Shown here: positions 17,141 to 25,199 of the stretch, piece by piece
How the letters are laid out: the number at the start of each line of letters is the position of its first letter
How positions within the stretch are numbered: position 1 is the first letter of the stretch
From: Elusimicrobiota bacterium
Lineage (GTDB): Bacteria; Elusimicrobiota; Elusimicrobia; Elusimicrobiales; UBA9959
Length of the DNA stretch: 64,000 nucleotides
NCBI GenBank assembly: GCA_003450815.1
Contig: DMES01000078.1
Span: forward strand, 22,329-86,328
Reading direction: 5' to 3'
Notes under the pieces: model-generated
Told to the model about the DNA's origin: nothing
Seen by the model: the letters and a program-made list of their open reading frames with translations, nothing else
Database searches by the model: none
Program-made: the position numbers and the translations under genes

Positions 17141-17906
17141 GGCTTTCTGTTTCCGAGATGATCGTGGCGGCGCTTGAGGTGATCACTTCAAGAGATTCGT
17201 CCAGGTCGGCTTCTTCAGTCTCATCCGGCAAATAGCCTGAAGCCCGCATCCGCGATACAATCTGGCTTTTCCTCTTTTCCATAAAGCGGGTGCCTTTAGT
17301 CGGGCTGTAGCGCCTGGGGCTCGGCAGGGCCGCCGCCAGCGCCGCGGCTTCTTCGGGGGTAAGTTCCAAGGCGTTCTTGCCGAAATATGCCGTAGAAGCT
17401 GCCTGCGCACCGTAGATTCCTTTTCCCCATTCGGCTACATTCAGGTATATTTCAAAAATGCGCCGCTTGCCCAGCGTTTTCTCAAGCCGGCGGGCTATCA
17501 GGATTTCTTTTACCTTTCGCAGAGGGTTTTTTGAAGGGGATAAGTAAAGATTGCGGGCCACCTGCTGCGTTATGGTGCTTCCGCCCCGCGCCAGTCGCCT
17601 GGCTTTCAAGTCGGTCTTAACTGCCCGCCAGGTGCTTTCCCAATCTACGCCTTTGTGGCCGTAGAAATTGTCATCCTCAGCCACCAGGACGGCGTGTTTT
17701 AAGTTTTCGGAAATGCCATCCCAGCCGGTCCAGATAATATTGCGGCTCAGTTTTTTGCCTTTGGCCGCGGCCTGGCGCTCCTTTATCAGCATGTAAGAGG
17801 TTACAGTGGGGTTCTGTTTCTTCAGCGTGCGCACATCCGGAAGCCAAAAAACATAAACTGCGCTAGCAAGTAAAACCGCTCCGGCAGCTGCTAAAATAAT
17901 TTTCAT
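17124..17906 (-). CDS. mtgA: Monofunctional peptidoglycan glycosyltransferase MtgA
   Basis: GT51 enzyme that polymerises lipid II into glycan strands. The 260-residue protein has one N-terminal membrane anchor (residues 3-23) and the GT51 motifs: VAEDDNFYGHKG with the catalytic Glu, RGGSTITQQVARNLYLSP, and KEILIARRLEKTLGKRRIFEIYLN. There is no transpeptidase domain. The C-terminal tail is acidic and ends in a repeat-derived PIPTE. The ATG lies 3 nt after the aroA stop, so it is co-transcribed with aroB-aroQ-aroA. Confidence 0.93.
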   Translation of the reverse strand: MKIILAAAGAVLLASAVYVFWLPDVRTLKKQNPTVTSYMLIKERQAAAKGKKLSRNIIWTGWDGISENLKHAVLVAEDDNFYGHKGVDWESTWRAVKTDLKARRLARGGSTITQQVARNLYLSPSKNPLRKVKEILIARRLEKTLGKRRIFEIYLNVAEWGKGIYGAQAASTAYFGKNALELTPEEAAALAAALPSPRRYSPTKGTRFMEKRKSQIVSRMRASGYLPDETEEADLDESLEVITSSAATIISETESPIPTE

Positions 17907-17908
17907 AT

Positions 17909-19162
17909 TTAATGGAAGTTTTTTTTAAAATCGGCAAAAAAAGCCGGATATGATTTTCTTACGCAGCTTGCGCCCTTTGTTATCACCGGCTTTCCAGCTA
18001 TCAGGTTTCCGACGGCCGCCGCCATGGCTATGCGGTGGTCGTTGAATGTTTCAATCGGTTTGCCGCCCCGGATTTGCTGCGGGCCGGTTATTATTAATGA
18101 ATCGGTTTTGAAAGAAGCCTTTATCCCTAGGCGCTCAAGCAGGAGTAAAGTTGTTTTTATCCTGTCGGATTCTTTATGCCGCAGTTCAGTAACACCCTGT
18201 ATTATCGTTTTGCCTTCGGCTGAGGCGGCCAAAAGAGCCAGCAGCGCAAGCTCATCTATCATTGACGGAATTTCATCCGGCGCTATTTTAACGCCCTTAA
18301 GCCTGGCCGGAAAAACTTGAATCACGCCAACCGGTTCAGGCCTGGTTTTTTTTATTTTTATTTTCAGGCGTACGCCCATCTTTTTAAGTGTTTTTAAAAA
18401 ACCGAGCCTTGAGGGATTAAGGCCGACATTCTTTATTAAAAGCGTCCGGTCTGAAAGCAGGGCCGCCGCTATAAAAGGCGCGGCCGAGGAAATGTCACCT
18501 GGTATTGTTATGTGACCGGCGGAAAGGGGGCCCGGTTTTAAAATTGTTGTGAGGCCGCTTATCGTTATTTTAGCGCCAAAGTGTTTAAGCAGCCTTTCCG
18601 TGTGGTCGCGGGTCTTAAAGCGTTCCGTTACCGAGGTGCGGCCATCTGCGTAAAGTCCCGCCAGCAGTGCGGCCGATTTTACCTGTGCGCTGGGAACTGA
18701 AAGTTTAAGGCGGGCTCCGGTAAGCGGGGCTCCGGATATTTTTAGCGGTGCCAGGCCGTTTTGGGAACTTATTCTGGCGCCCATGGCCGAAAGCGGCTCG
18801 GTCAGGCGCGCCATAGGCCTTTTCAAAAGCGAGCCGCGTCCAGTAAGGACCGAATTAAAATCCTGACCCGCCAGCAGGCCGGCCATAAGGCGCATTGTTG
18901 TGCCGGATTCTCCTGCGCTCAACGGTCCGGCCGGTTCTTTAAGACCTTTGAGTCCCAGCCCTTCGACTTGCAGGCTCTTCTTTAAAAAATTTATTTTGAC
19001 GCCAAGCTTTTTAAGACAGGCCGCAGTGGCAAGGGTATCTTCGCATATAGATGGATTAAAAATGCTGGTTGTGCCGTCCGCAATAGCGGCAAGTATCAGA
19101 GCCCGGTGTGTGATGGCTTTGTCAGGAGGGGGTGTGTAGGAGTTACTTGGAGTGTTTTCCAT
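17909..19162 (-). CDS. aroA: 3-phosphoshikimate 1-carboxyvinyltransferase AroA (EPSP synthase)
   Basis: Sixth step of the shikimate pathway: joins shikimate-3-phosphate and PEP. The 417-residue protein has the N-terminal PPDKAITHRALILAA (Lys for PEP), GESGTTMRL, and the C-terminal FNDHRIAMAAAV motif. I choose the ATG at 19160-19162, preceded by GGCAGGG; a TTG 18 nt upstream is possible. The start overlaps the aroQ end by 20 nt, so translation is probably coupled. Confidence 0.95.
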   Translation of the reverse strand: MENTPSNSYTPPPDKAITHRALILAAIADGTTSIFNPSICEDTLATAACLKKLGVKINFLKKSLQVEGLGLKGLKEPAGPLSAGESGTTMRLMAGLLAGQDFNSVLTGRGSLLKRPMARLTEPLSAMGARISSQNGLAPLKISGAPLTGARLKLSVPSAQVKSAALLAGLYADGRTSVTERFKTRDHTERLLKHFGAKITISGLTTILKPGPLSAGHITIPGDISSAAPFIAAALLSDRTLLIKNVGLNPSRLGFLKTLKKMGVRLKIKIKKTRPEPVGVIQVFPARLKGVKIAPDEIPSMIDELALLALLAASAEGKTIIQGVTELRHKESDRIKTTLLLLERLGIKASFKTDSLIITGPQQIRGGKPIETFNDHRIAMAAAVGNLIAGKPVITKGASCVRKSYPAFFADFKKNFH

Positions 19163-19595
19163 TTTTCCCTGCCGCGGCAAGGCAGAAGTCTATGGCTTTT
19201 AGATATGAATCGGCACCGAAGCCTTTTATCTGCTTAACGCAGACAGGTTTGATAACGGAGATTTTACGGAATGGCTCGCGTTTTGAAATATCGCTGAGGT
19301 GAATTTCTACGGCGAACATCTCCAAGGCTTTTATGGCATCGCGTATGGCATAGCTGTAATGGGTATAGGCAGCCGGGTTTATAATCAGCGCATCGGTCCA
19401 GGCAGCGTTGGCCGTCAGCAGGTCAATAATGGCGCCTTCGCAGTTGCTCTGGAAACAGCGGGTTTTCACTCCGCGCGCGGCGGCGTGGTTTTTTATTAAA
19501 GCGTTCAAAGCTTTAAGCGTAATCCTGCCGTAAATGCCGGGTTCTCTTTTGCCGAGTAAATGTAAATTCGGGCCATGAATAACCAGTAGGTTCAT
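19143..19595 (-). CDS. aroQ: 3-dehydroquinate dehydratase, type II
   Basis: Third step of the shikimate pathway. The 150-residue protein is the small type II form: HGPNLHLLGKREPGIYG with the catalytic Tyr, FQSNCEGAIID, INPAAYTHYSYAIRDAI, and VEIHLSDISKREPFR with the active-site His. The ATG overlaps the aroB stop (ATGA). The usual HRS is replaced by DISKREPFR at the loop end, a normal variant. Confidence 0.94.
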   Translation of the reverse strand: MNLLVIHGPNLHLLGKREPGIYGRITLKALNALIKNHAAARGVKTRCFQSNCEGAIIDLLTANAAWTDALIINPAAYTHYSYAIRDAIKALEMFAVEIHLSDISKREPFRKISVIKPVCVKQIKGFGADSYLKAIDFCLAAAGKNGKHSK

Positions 19596-20689
19596 TTTAG
19601 CGTTTCCTCTAATGCTATTTTCAGTATGGCCGGTTTTATGTTTTCCGCTGTTTCCATAAGACCGGGCGCCTTTATCAGCACAAAGCGATTTATGTTCCCG
19701 CGCGCTTTTTTATCTTTTGAAACAAGCGCGAGGAAGCGCTTGAAATCCCCGCAGGCCGCGCTCAGGGGTTTAAGGCCGAGCCCGCGTATAAGGGCGGTCA
19801 GTTTAGTAAATTCTGTTTCGGGCAGCAGGCCTGTCTCTTTTGAAACTATCAGGGCAAAAAACAGGCCGTGTGCCACGGCTTCGCCGTGAGGAAGTTTGCC
19901 TTTAGAAAGCGTTTCAAACGCGTGCGCGGCCGTGTGCCCGAAGTTTAACAGTTCCCGTTCACCGTTCTCGTCTTTTTCGTCTTTTGAAACAATAAACATC
20001 TTGAATTCGGCGCAGGCTTTGACACATTTGAAAAGGGCGCTACGGTCGCCTTTTAGGGCGGCGTTAAGGTTCGACAGCACGGTTTCGCGCAGGGAGTTGC
20101 CGCCTATAAAGGCATATTTTAAAAGCTCTCCGGCGCCGGAGAGCAGTTCTTCGCGCGGCAGGGAATCCAGGAAGGCCGTATCGCAAACGGTCAGGTCAGG
20201 TTGATAAAAAGAGCCGAGCATGTTCTTTATTCCGCCAAGATTGACGGCGGTCTTTCCGCCAAGGCCCGCGTCTATCTGGCCCAGAAAAGTGGTGGGGACG
20301 CTTATCCATTTTATTCCCCTCATGTAAATTGAGGCTGCAAACCCGGCCAGGTCCGTAACCGAACCTCCTCCCGCAGCGAGTAAAAGAGACTGGCGGGAAA
20401 AGCTGTGTTTGAGCAGGAAAAGGCAGAGTCTTTCCAATTCAGCAATGTTTTTGTTGCCGCCGCGGCCGGTCAGGCTGTAATAAATAAAATTTTTTCGCGT
20501 TGGGCCAAGCAGGCGCTTAAGGTTTTTGCTGAATTTATTTTCGGCGAGTGGTTCCGTTACCACGCAGACCTTGTCCGCTGCGTCAAAAAGCCCGCCAAAA
20601 ACCCCCGGCAGGTTTTTGAGCCCAGTGGTAAAAACGGTTTTAACGGTCTTTTCCTCTTTAATGTTCAAAGCGAGTATTTCTGTTTTCAT
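19592..20689 (-). CDS. aroB: 3-dehydroquinate synthase AroB
   Basis: Second shikimate step, NAD- and metal-dependent cyclisation of DAHP. The 365-residue protein shows AAGGGSVTDLAGFAASIYMRGI, VPTTFLGQIDAGLGGKTAVN, and the metal-binding segments GELLKYA, NFGHTAAHAFE and HGEAVAHG. The ATG at 20687-20689 is preferred over the TTG 18 nt upstream, which lies in a repeat. The first gene of the aroB-aroQ-aroA-mtgA unit; its leader contains an element shared with the DsbD-like gene. Confidence 0.95.
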   Translation of the reverse strand: MKTEILALNIKEEKTVKTVFTTGLKNLPGVFGGLFDAADKVCVVTEPLAENKFSKNLKRLLGPTRKNFIYYSLTGRGGNKNIAELERLCLFLLKHSFSRQSLLLAAGGGSVTDLAGFAASIYMRGIKWISVPTTFLGQIDAGLGGKTAVNLGGIKNMLGSFYQPDLTVCDTAFLDSLPREELLSGAGELLKYAFIGGNSLRETVLSNLNAALKGDRSALFKCVKACAEFKMFIVSKDEKDENGERELLNFGHTAAHAFETLSKGKLPHGEAVAHGLFFALIVSKETGLLPETEFTKLTALIRGLGLKPLSAACGDFKRFLALVSKDKKARGNINRFVLIKAPGLMETAENIKPAILKIALEETLK

Positions 20690-20692
20690 CAA

Positions 20693-20780
20693 AAGTTTTT
20701 GCCGCAAAAATTTTTACCATATCCGGCATGGGGATGGATAAAACCCCGTGTCGTGTAGGATAAAATGTTGTTCCTCAACT
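20693..20780 (-). repeat. Second copy of the shared leader element, before aroB
   Basis: Both blocks of the 6389-6434 element are present on the minus strand: GTTGAGGAACAACATTTTAT at the end of the preceding gene and TTTTTGCGGCAAAAA just before the aroB start, here separated by about 45 bp. The long hairpin is not conserved because the second arm is missing, so what is kept is the sequence, not the stem. Confidence 0.55.
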
Positions 20781-21107
20781 AAACCCGGAAAGGAAAGCAT
20801 TTATTATCCACAGTACCAGAGCAAATATCATAGCCCACCAGAAACTAGCCACATGAAACCCCGGTACCAGCCAACTGACCAACTGCACCATCCCGCCGAT
20901 AATCACGAAAGTAAAAAGTCCCAGCGTCAGTATGTTTATAGGCAGGGTAAGAATTATTAGTATGGGCCGCAGCACGGCATTTGCAGCACCCAGAACCACG
21001 GCCACCACCAGCGCGGTTGTAAAACTGTCAAGTTTGACTCCCGGGAGGATTCTGGCCGTAACAAAAACCGCCACCGCGCTCAAAACCAGATGGATGATTA
21101 TTTTCAT
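20775..21107 (-). CDS. Phage holin family 4 / YvlD-like membrane protein
   Basis: Small integral membrane protein (110 residues) with four hydrophobic segments and the family pattern LGAANAVLRPILIILTLP followed by LTLGLFTFVI. These proteins are annotated as phage holin superfamily IV or YvlD, but they are usually chromosomal proteins of unknown function. It is about 85 bp before aroB on the same strand. Confidence 0.8.
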   Translation of the reverse strand: MKIIIHLVLSAVAVFVTARILPGVKLDSFTTALVVAVVLGAANAVLRPILIILTLPINILTLGLFTFVIIGGMVQLVSWLVPGFHVASFWWAMIFALVLWIINAFLSGFS

Positions 21108-21176
21108 ATGAATTTTTCAGGCTCGAAGCCGCAGAAACAATAATACCAATTTTTCCGCCTATCCCCCTCGCAAAAC

Positions 21177-21208
21177 AAAACCGCCGGGGGGCTCCCCGGC
21201 GGTTTCGC
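21177..21208 (-). terminator. Rho-independent terminator after the glycine-rich surface protein gene
   Basis: A 12-bp GC-rich stem (AAACCGCCGGGG with CCCCGGCGGTTT) followed on the minus strand by TTTTGTTTTG. Confidence 0.85.
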
Positions 21209-21250
21209 ATTAATGGTCAACAGGACAAAATCTGCGCTGTTGACGCTCCT

Positions 21251-23467
21251 CTACTGCAAGTTCAGTTTATCGCTGTTAATATAACCCTCGTTCCAGTTCC
21301 CGCCGCTTACTTCGGACTTGCGGACCTTGTAATAACCATTCTTCTCGCCGGTTATTATGACTTTTTCGCCGCGGTTAACCTTGGCGATAGAATTGGAGAA
21401 GATCCCGTGGGTACCGCTCCTTACATCGGTGTCATTCTTTGACACTACGCCGATCTTATTGGGGTTCGTTCTAGTGTACATCTGGCGGGTATCGCCGACG
21501 AGGTTGCCCTTTTCCGAGAACGTCACGTAAAGAGCGTCCGCGTCCGGCGCGACCACATCATAGAGCTTGCCGATGTTAAAGCTCACAACAGCTTTTGCGC
21601 GGCTGCCCACACCGTCGACTTTCAGATCGGGAACAAGAACTATCTCCCCGCGCTCGCTCTTGACCACTATGGCGACAACGTCCGATTTCTGGAAACCGAA
21701 GTTCCTTAGTTCGGCCTTCAGTATGATATTTTCGCTCGCCTCGAACTTGCCGTCATTGTTCTCGTCGTAGAACGAGATATCCAGGACCTTCAGGACCGCG
21801 TTCTCGCTGTAATACTTGTCAGCCGCCGCGATACCGGACTGTTTGCCGGCTTCAAAAGCGCCGGGATACACCTCGGCTGCCGTCTTCTCGTAGCCCGCTT
21901 TGTATCCGAGTTTCGTCTGTTCTGCGGTGCCGGCAGCCCAACCTTCCTTCTGGCCGACAGCCTGGCCGTTATTCAGGCCTTGAGTGCGCTGGTCGGCATA
22001 TTCCAGCTTACTGTATTGCTCATAGTAATAAGAATACGCCGAGTTATACGCCGTATTATAAGCATCCTGGTATCCCTTCTCTTTTCCTTCGGTAAAGCCG
22101 TTCCTGTAGCTGCTTGAGAACTGAGCATCGTAGGCCCGCCTGTATGCCATCTGGTATCTTTCGTTATATCCGTCACGCTTGGCGTCATCATACGCCCGCT
22201 GGTAGCTTCTGCGATAGCCCTCCTGATAACCTGCCTCATAGGCGCGTTTCTCTTCCGGGGTTGTATACCCGTTGCGGGCCAACGCTATCGGAAGATCCGT
22301 CCTTTTGTCCATCGTCAGGGCGCTTTTTGCGAAGCCGCCCCTCTGGGCTTTGAAGCCACTCCTCATGGCCTGTATGTCGGAGAAAGAGCTTTGCAATTCG
22401 GCTTCACGCTGGCTGAAGCCGGCCTGATAGCCAGCTTTCTGCCCGTTCCCGGCTTCTATAGCCGCAGCGTCGGCCTGCCCCTTCGCGTATCCGGAGCTGT
22501 AGGAAGCGGCGTCCTGCAACCCTGCTTGTTTCGCCTCGGCAAAGGAGGTGTTGTAACCGTCAGTATATCCCTCGTCATAGCAGCGCTTCTTTCCGGCCTC
22601 GGTCCCGCTATTAGTTCCGACGTTCTGGCCGTCCAAGCTTCCTTTCTGTGTTCCCGCAGACTGATCTACGTTATAGCCGTCTCTATAACCCGATTGCCTG
22701 CCAGCGGTATCACCATCATTAATGCCGTTCCTTTGTCCGTCTCTTTCTCCGGCTTCAATACCGTCAGAGTGGCCTGCCCGTCTTCCTTCCCTGATGCCTA
22801 CTTCGGAACCATCCCTTATGCCATCGTTACGCGCATGAGTGGTATCTACCGGCACAGGCGGCTGTGGAGGCTGGGGTGGCTGGCCGCCGTGATTGCCACC
22901 GGGCTGGCCGCCATGATTACCGCCGGGCTGACCGCCTGGGTTACCGCCAGGCTGGCCGCCGCCCGGGAAACCGCCGTGGTCATTACTGGGGCCACCGGGG
23001 TTACCGCCGGGCTGACCGCCGTGATTGCCGCCGGGCTGACCACCGGGGTTACCGCCAGGCTGGCCGCCATGATTGCCGCCCGGGAAACCGCCGTGGTCAT
23101 TTCCGGGGCCGCCTGGGTTACCGCCGGGTTGGCCGCCGTGATTGCCACCGGGCTGACCACCGGGTTGACCGCCGGGCTGGCCGCCAGGCTGGCCGCCATG
23201 ATTGCCGCCCGGGAAACCGCCGTGGTCATTTCCGGGGCCGCCTGGGTTACCGCCGGGCCCGCCGCCATGATTGCCACCGGGCTGCCCAGGCTGCCACCCT
23301 TGGGGCGGTGGCTTGCCTGGAAAAGCTTTTTGTTCTTGTATGATTTGCTTAAGACTGTCGCTAACATCCGACAGTTGCATGACAGACCCGTTGTCTGAGG
23401 CCAATACCACACCCGAGGCCATTAGAAGATAGGGTACCAACGTCGCCGCGCAGAATGTTTTTTTCAT
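21251..23467 (-). CDS. Secreted low-complexity repeat protein with SH3-like C-terminus
   Basis: The 738-residue protein starts with a signal peptide (about 1-23; AGGAG 7 nt before the ATG). Residues about 55-205 are a collagen-like tract of imperfect units built from QPGG, NHGG, NPGG and DHGGFPGG. Residues 210-560 are a long run of four-residue steps with Gly, Asp and Tyr (DGxxxGxxxG, then GYxxGYxxAY), probably an extended helix. Then comes a beta domain containing DENNDGKFEASEN, a calcium-loop-like stretch, and a C-terminal bacterial SH3 domain (about 675-738). It is probably envelope-associated or extracellular; I know no characterised homolog. Transcribed alone, with a terminator. Confidence 0.75.
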   Translation of the reverse strand: MKKTFCAATLVPYLLMASGVVLASDNGSVMQLSDVSDSLKQIIQEQKAFPGKPPPQGWQPGQPGGNHGGGPGGNPGGPGNDHGGFPGGNHGGQPGGQPGGQPGGQPGGNHGGQPGGNPGGPGNDHGGFPGGNHGGQPGGNPGGQPGGNHGGQPGGNPGGPSNDHGGFPGGGQPGGNPGGQPGGNHGGQPGGNHGGQPPQPPQPPVPVDTTHARNDGIRDGSEVGIREGRRAGHSDGIEAGERDGQRNGINDGDTAGRQSGYRDGYNVDQSAGTQKGSLDGQNVGTNSGTEAGKKRCYDEGYTDGYNTSFAEAKQAGLQDAASYSSGYAKGQADAAAIEAGNGQKAGYQAGFSQREAELQSSFSDIQAMRSGFKAQRGGFAKSALTMDKRTDLPIALARNGYTTPEEKRAYEAGYQEGYRRSYQRAYDDAKRDGYNERYQMAYRRAYDAQFSSSYRNGFTEGKEKGYQDAYNTAYNSAYSYYYEQYSKLEYADQRTQGLNNGQAVGQKEGWAAGTAEQTKLGYKAGYEKTAAEVYPGAFEAGKQSGIAAADKYYSENAVLKVLDISFYDENNDGKFEASENIILKAELRNFGFQKSDVVAIVVKSERGEIVLVPDLKVDGVGSRAKAVVSFNIGKLYDVVAPDADALYVTFSEKGNLVGDTRQMYTRTNPNKIGVVSKNDTDVRSGTHGIFSNSIAKVNRGEKVIITGEKNGYYKVRKSEVSGGNWNEGYINSDKLNLQ

Positions 23468-23934
23468 TACTGTTCTCCTGGGTTCCGGATTTCCGGAACT
23501 TTATTAAGCTGATAAGATATTGTAGCCGAACCCTCTGCGGATATAAAGAGCATAAAGGCCCTGTGTTTCGGGGAAAATGGCCCGCAAGATATAGGCCCTT
23601 TGGCCCTAGGTGGGGCCGTGCTAACCCGGATTAGTTCCGCTTTAGTAGACGGCCTTTCTTTGGCGCACATCCCGCCCCCTCACTGGAAAAAAGTTAAGAT
23701 GTTTCTTCTGAGCCATAAAATCCAAAGTGATACAAAACCCTTAGAAAGTAAGGGTTTTGTATAGCCTGCCCCCGGCCCCACCTCCCAGAGTTGCGAAAAT
23801 GCTACGAAGGCGAACAAATGGGGAGGTGGCCAAAGATTATGAGTAATATCAGGTACACCTTATTTTACTTGGTAATATAAGGCAGATGGGAAGGAGAATA
23901 CGCGGGGGCTGGCGTCCCCGTGTGTTACTAAGAG
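23468..23934. other. 467-bp non-coding region with two strong inverted repeats
   Basis: I see no supportable gene here. One inverted repeat is the perfect 14-bp stem at 23730-23762. The other pairs CCACCTCCC near 23779 with GGGAGGTGG near 23820, with a 33-nt loop. The 230 bp next to the surface-protein gene are its leader and contain several GGCC/GGGCC blocks that can pair. No known riboswitch signature was found. Confidence 0.5.
23730..23762. terminator. Perfect 14-bp stem-loop, possible bidirectional terminator
   Basis: Arms ATACAAAACCCTTA and TAAGGGTTTTGTAT around GAAAG. AT-rich outer and GC-containing inner pairs allow use in either direction, but no long T-run follows, so a protein-binding site is also possible. 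Confidence 0.5.
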
Positions 23935-24228
23935 CTACTTGTGCGTGGAGTGATGAGCGTGATGCCCGGTCGCACGCTGCATGAGTATTTCGTTAATAAG
24001 CGTCTGATAGCCGATGCCGCGATGCTTTGCCTGAGTGTGTGCCCATTCAAGCACTTTGGGATTGAGCCGGATCTGAATGGACTTGTATTTATCAAGTCCC
24101 TTCAAGGGCCGCCCACGGGAAGGCCTTTTGACTCCGAGTTTGGCTTCAATAGCTTTCCGGGCCATCTCCACCTCTTTACCCGTGACTCGATGCGCCTGTT
24201 TAAAGGGGAATTCCTTTATTTTGTTCAT
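23935..24228 (-). CDS. BrnA-like antitoxin
   Basis: The 97-residue protein has the BrnA/CopG plan: a basic linker (KRPSRGRPLKGLDKYKS), then the ribbon-helix-helix IQIRLNPKVLEWAHTQAKHRGIGYQTLINEILMQ. Antitoxins of this family bind their toxin with the N-terminus and their own operator with the C-terminus. The ATG at 24226-24228 has AGGAGG 4 nt upstream, a site that lies inside the end of the toxin frame. The toxin gene upstream is decayed, so this is an orphan antitoxin. Confidence 0.8.
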   Translation of the reverse strand: MNKIKEFPFKQAHRVTGKEVEMARKAIEAKLGVKRPSRGRPLKGLDKYKSIQIRLNPKVLEWAHTQAKHRGIGYQTLINEILMQRATGHHAHHSTHK

Positions 24229-24375
24229 ATTGCCTCCTTTCACTACGATTGGCTTTTCTTGCGCTGATAATCCGAAAGACATCTCCCGGCTCTCGGATTG
24301 TAAAGACGATCACTAAAACGCCAAGTGTTTAACGGCATTCGCTTCGCCCTTTTTTACATCCCAGGTAAAGTCCAT
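24200..24375 (-). pseudogene. BrnT-like toxin with internal deletion
   Basis: From the ATG at 24373-24375 the frame reads MDFTWDVKKGEANAVKHLAF and then stops, the normal BrnT N-terminus. In another frame, right after, VIVFTIREPGDVFRIISARKANRSERRQYE appears in two pieces matching the BrnT C-terminus with the catalytic ISARKA and ERRQYE motifs. About 40 central codons are missing and the frame is shifted. The C-terminus still overlaps the brnA start, as in intact loci. Confidence 0.75.
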
Positions 24376-24381
24376 AATTAC

Positions 24382-24410
24382 AGTATATACCATAATTCAC
24401 TGGATTTCAA
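24382..24410 (-). promoter_or_regulatory. Promoter of the brnT-brnA remnant
   Basis: On the minus strand TTGAAA and TATACT are separated by exactly 17 bp, with the toxin ATG only a few bases downstream. This suggests that brnA is still transcribed. Confidence 0.65.
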
Positions 24411-24623
24411 GTGGGTTTTTAAAAATCTCTACCTCTGTCCCCTCAGAGGTGTGAAAGTGCTGCTTTTGCGACGCTCAAACAAGAAACAGGGGGATTGCCC
24501 GAAGAGAGAGGAAAAAGGGCTCTGGACTTTTGCGACACGGGAAAGATGTTGACTCAATTCGCCGAATTCTATGTCATAAATAAAGCGGTCCAAATATCCC
24601 TAATATCAATTTCCCGGATTATC
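24411..24623. other. Non-coding stretch between the BrnT promoter and the acetyltransferase pseudogene
   Basis: I see no gene, RNA or clear repeat here. Short open frames on the plus strand have no ribosome site and no recognisable content. Confidence 0.5.
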
Positions 24624-25160
24624 TCAGAACAATTTTTTAAAATCCGGCCAGCCGTAGGCTACCTCCGCCAACTCTATCCCCCCGAAAGTCTGGGTTTTCC
24701 TGCCAGGAAGCAGGATTCCTCCTATCGATTCATAATAGTGCCGTGTGGGATTGTTTTCCAGCACCTATAGGTACATGCCGCAGTAACTATTTTCGAGGAG
24801 CCACCGTGCGAAATGTTTTGTCAGAAGGCGGCCAAGGCCCTTATGGTGATATTTTTTTAACAGGTAGATGGCGTACATTTCTCCGTCGTAATTTCCGATC
24901 TTTTCCCGTGCCTTGCCGCCTCCTGAAAAGCCTATAATCTCCATCCCGTCGAGAACGGCAAAATTTTTCTGTCCTGAATCTGGGGACAGCCGTTTTATCC
25001 AGCCTTGCAGAGCTTTTTCATGCGTCTGCCCGTCCAGCACGGAATCCGGCATTATTCCCTTATAGGTTTCTTGCCAGGCGTCAATATGCACCTTTGCCAG
25101 CCCTGCTGCATCCTTGTGTGTGGCGGCCCGCACAATAAATTTATTTTCTGATGTATTCAT
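24624..25160 (-). pseudogene. GNAT acetyltransferase with an in-frame amber codon
   Basis: Reading through TAG at 24765-24767 restores a full 178-residue GNAT protein. Before it are IRVATHKDAAGLAKVHIDAW-like N-terminal sequence, EMYAIYLLKKYHHKGLGRLL (the acetyl-CoA loop) and CGMYL. After it, in the same frame, come VLENNPTRHYYESIGG and AEVAYGWPDFKKLF, the usual final strands. TAG sits where relatives commonly have Trp (TGG). A single G-to-A change explains it. The truncated product would lack the last acetyl-CoA strand, so the gene is probably inactive. Confidence 0.85.
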
Positions 25161-25199
25161 AAGTCAATTTATCAGTCCAGAATCTGGAAAATTAGTCCG

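Noticed and set aside
22391..23398. 335-codon open frame opposite the glycine-rich surface protein
   Set aside because: It is the complement of a repetitive Gly-rich sequence; the minus-strand frame has a signal peptide, SH3 domain, ribosome site and terminator.
23467..23670. 67-codon minus-strand frame ending at the surface protein start
   Set aside because: No ribosome site and no recognisable content; better seen as leader.
23500..23700. c-di-GMP (GEMM) riboswitch in the surface protein leader
   Set aside because: GGCC-rich pairing exists, but the conserved GEMM core bases are absent.
24765..24767. Reassigned amber codon
   Set aside because: Only one gene needs it; other genes stop at TAG normally, and RF2 plus standard genes give no sign of a changed code.
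24495..24770. 91-codon plus-strand frame before the acetyltransferase pseudogene
   Set aside because: No family content; overlaps the true C-terminus of the acetyltransferase on the other strand.
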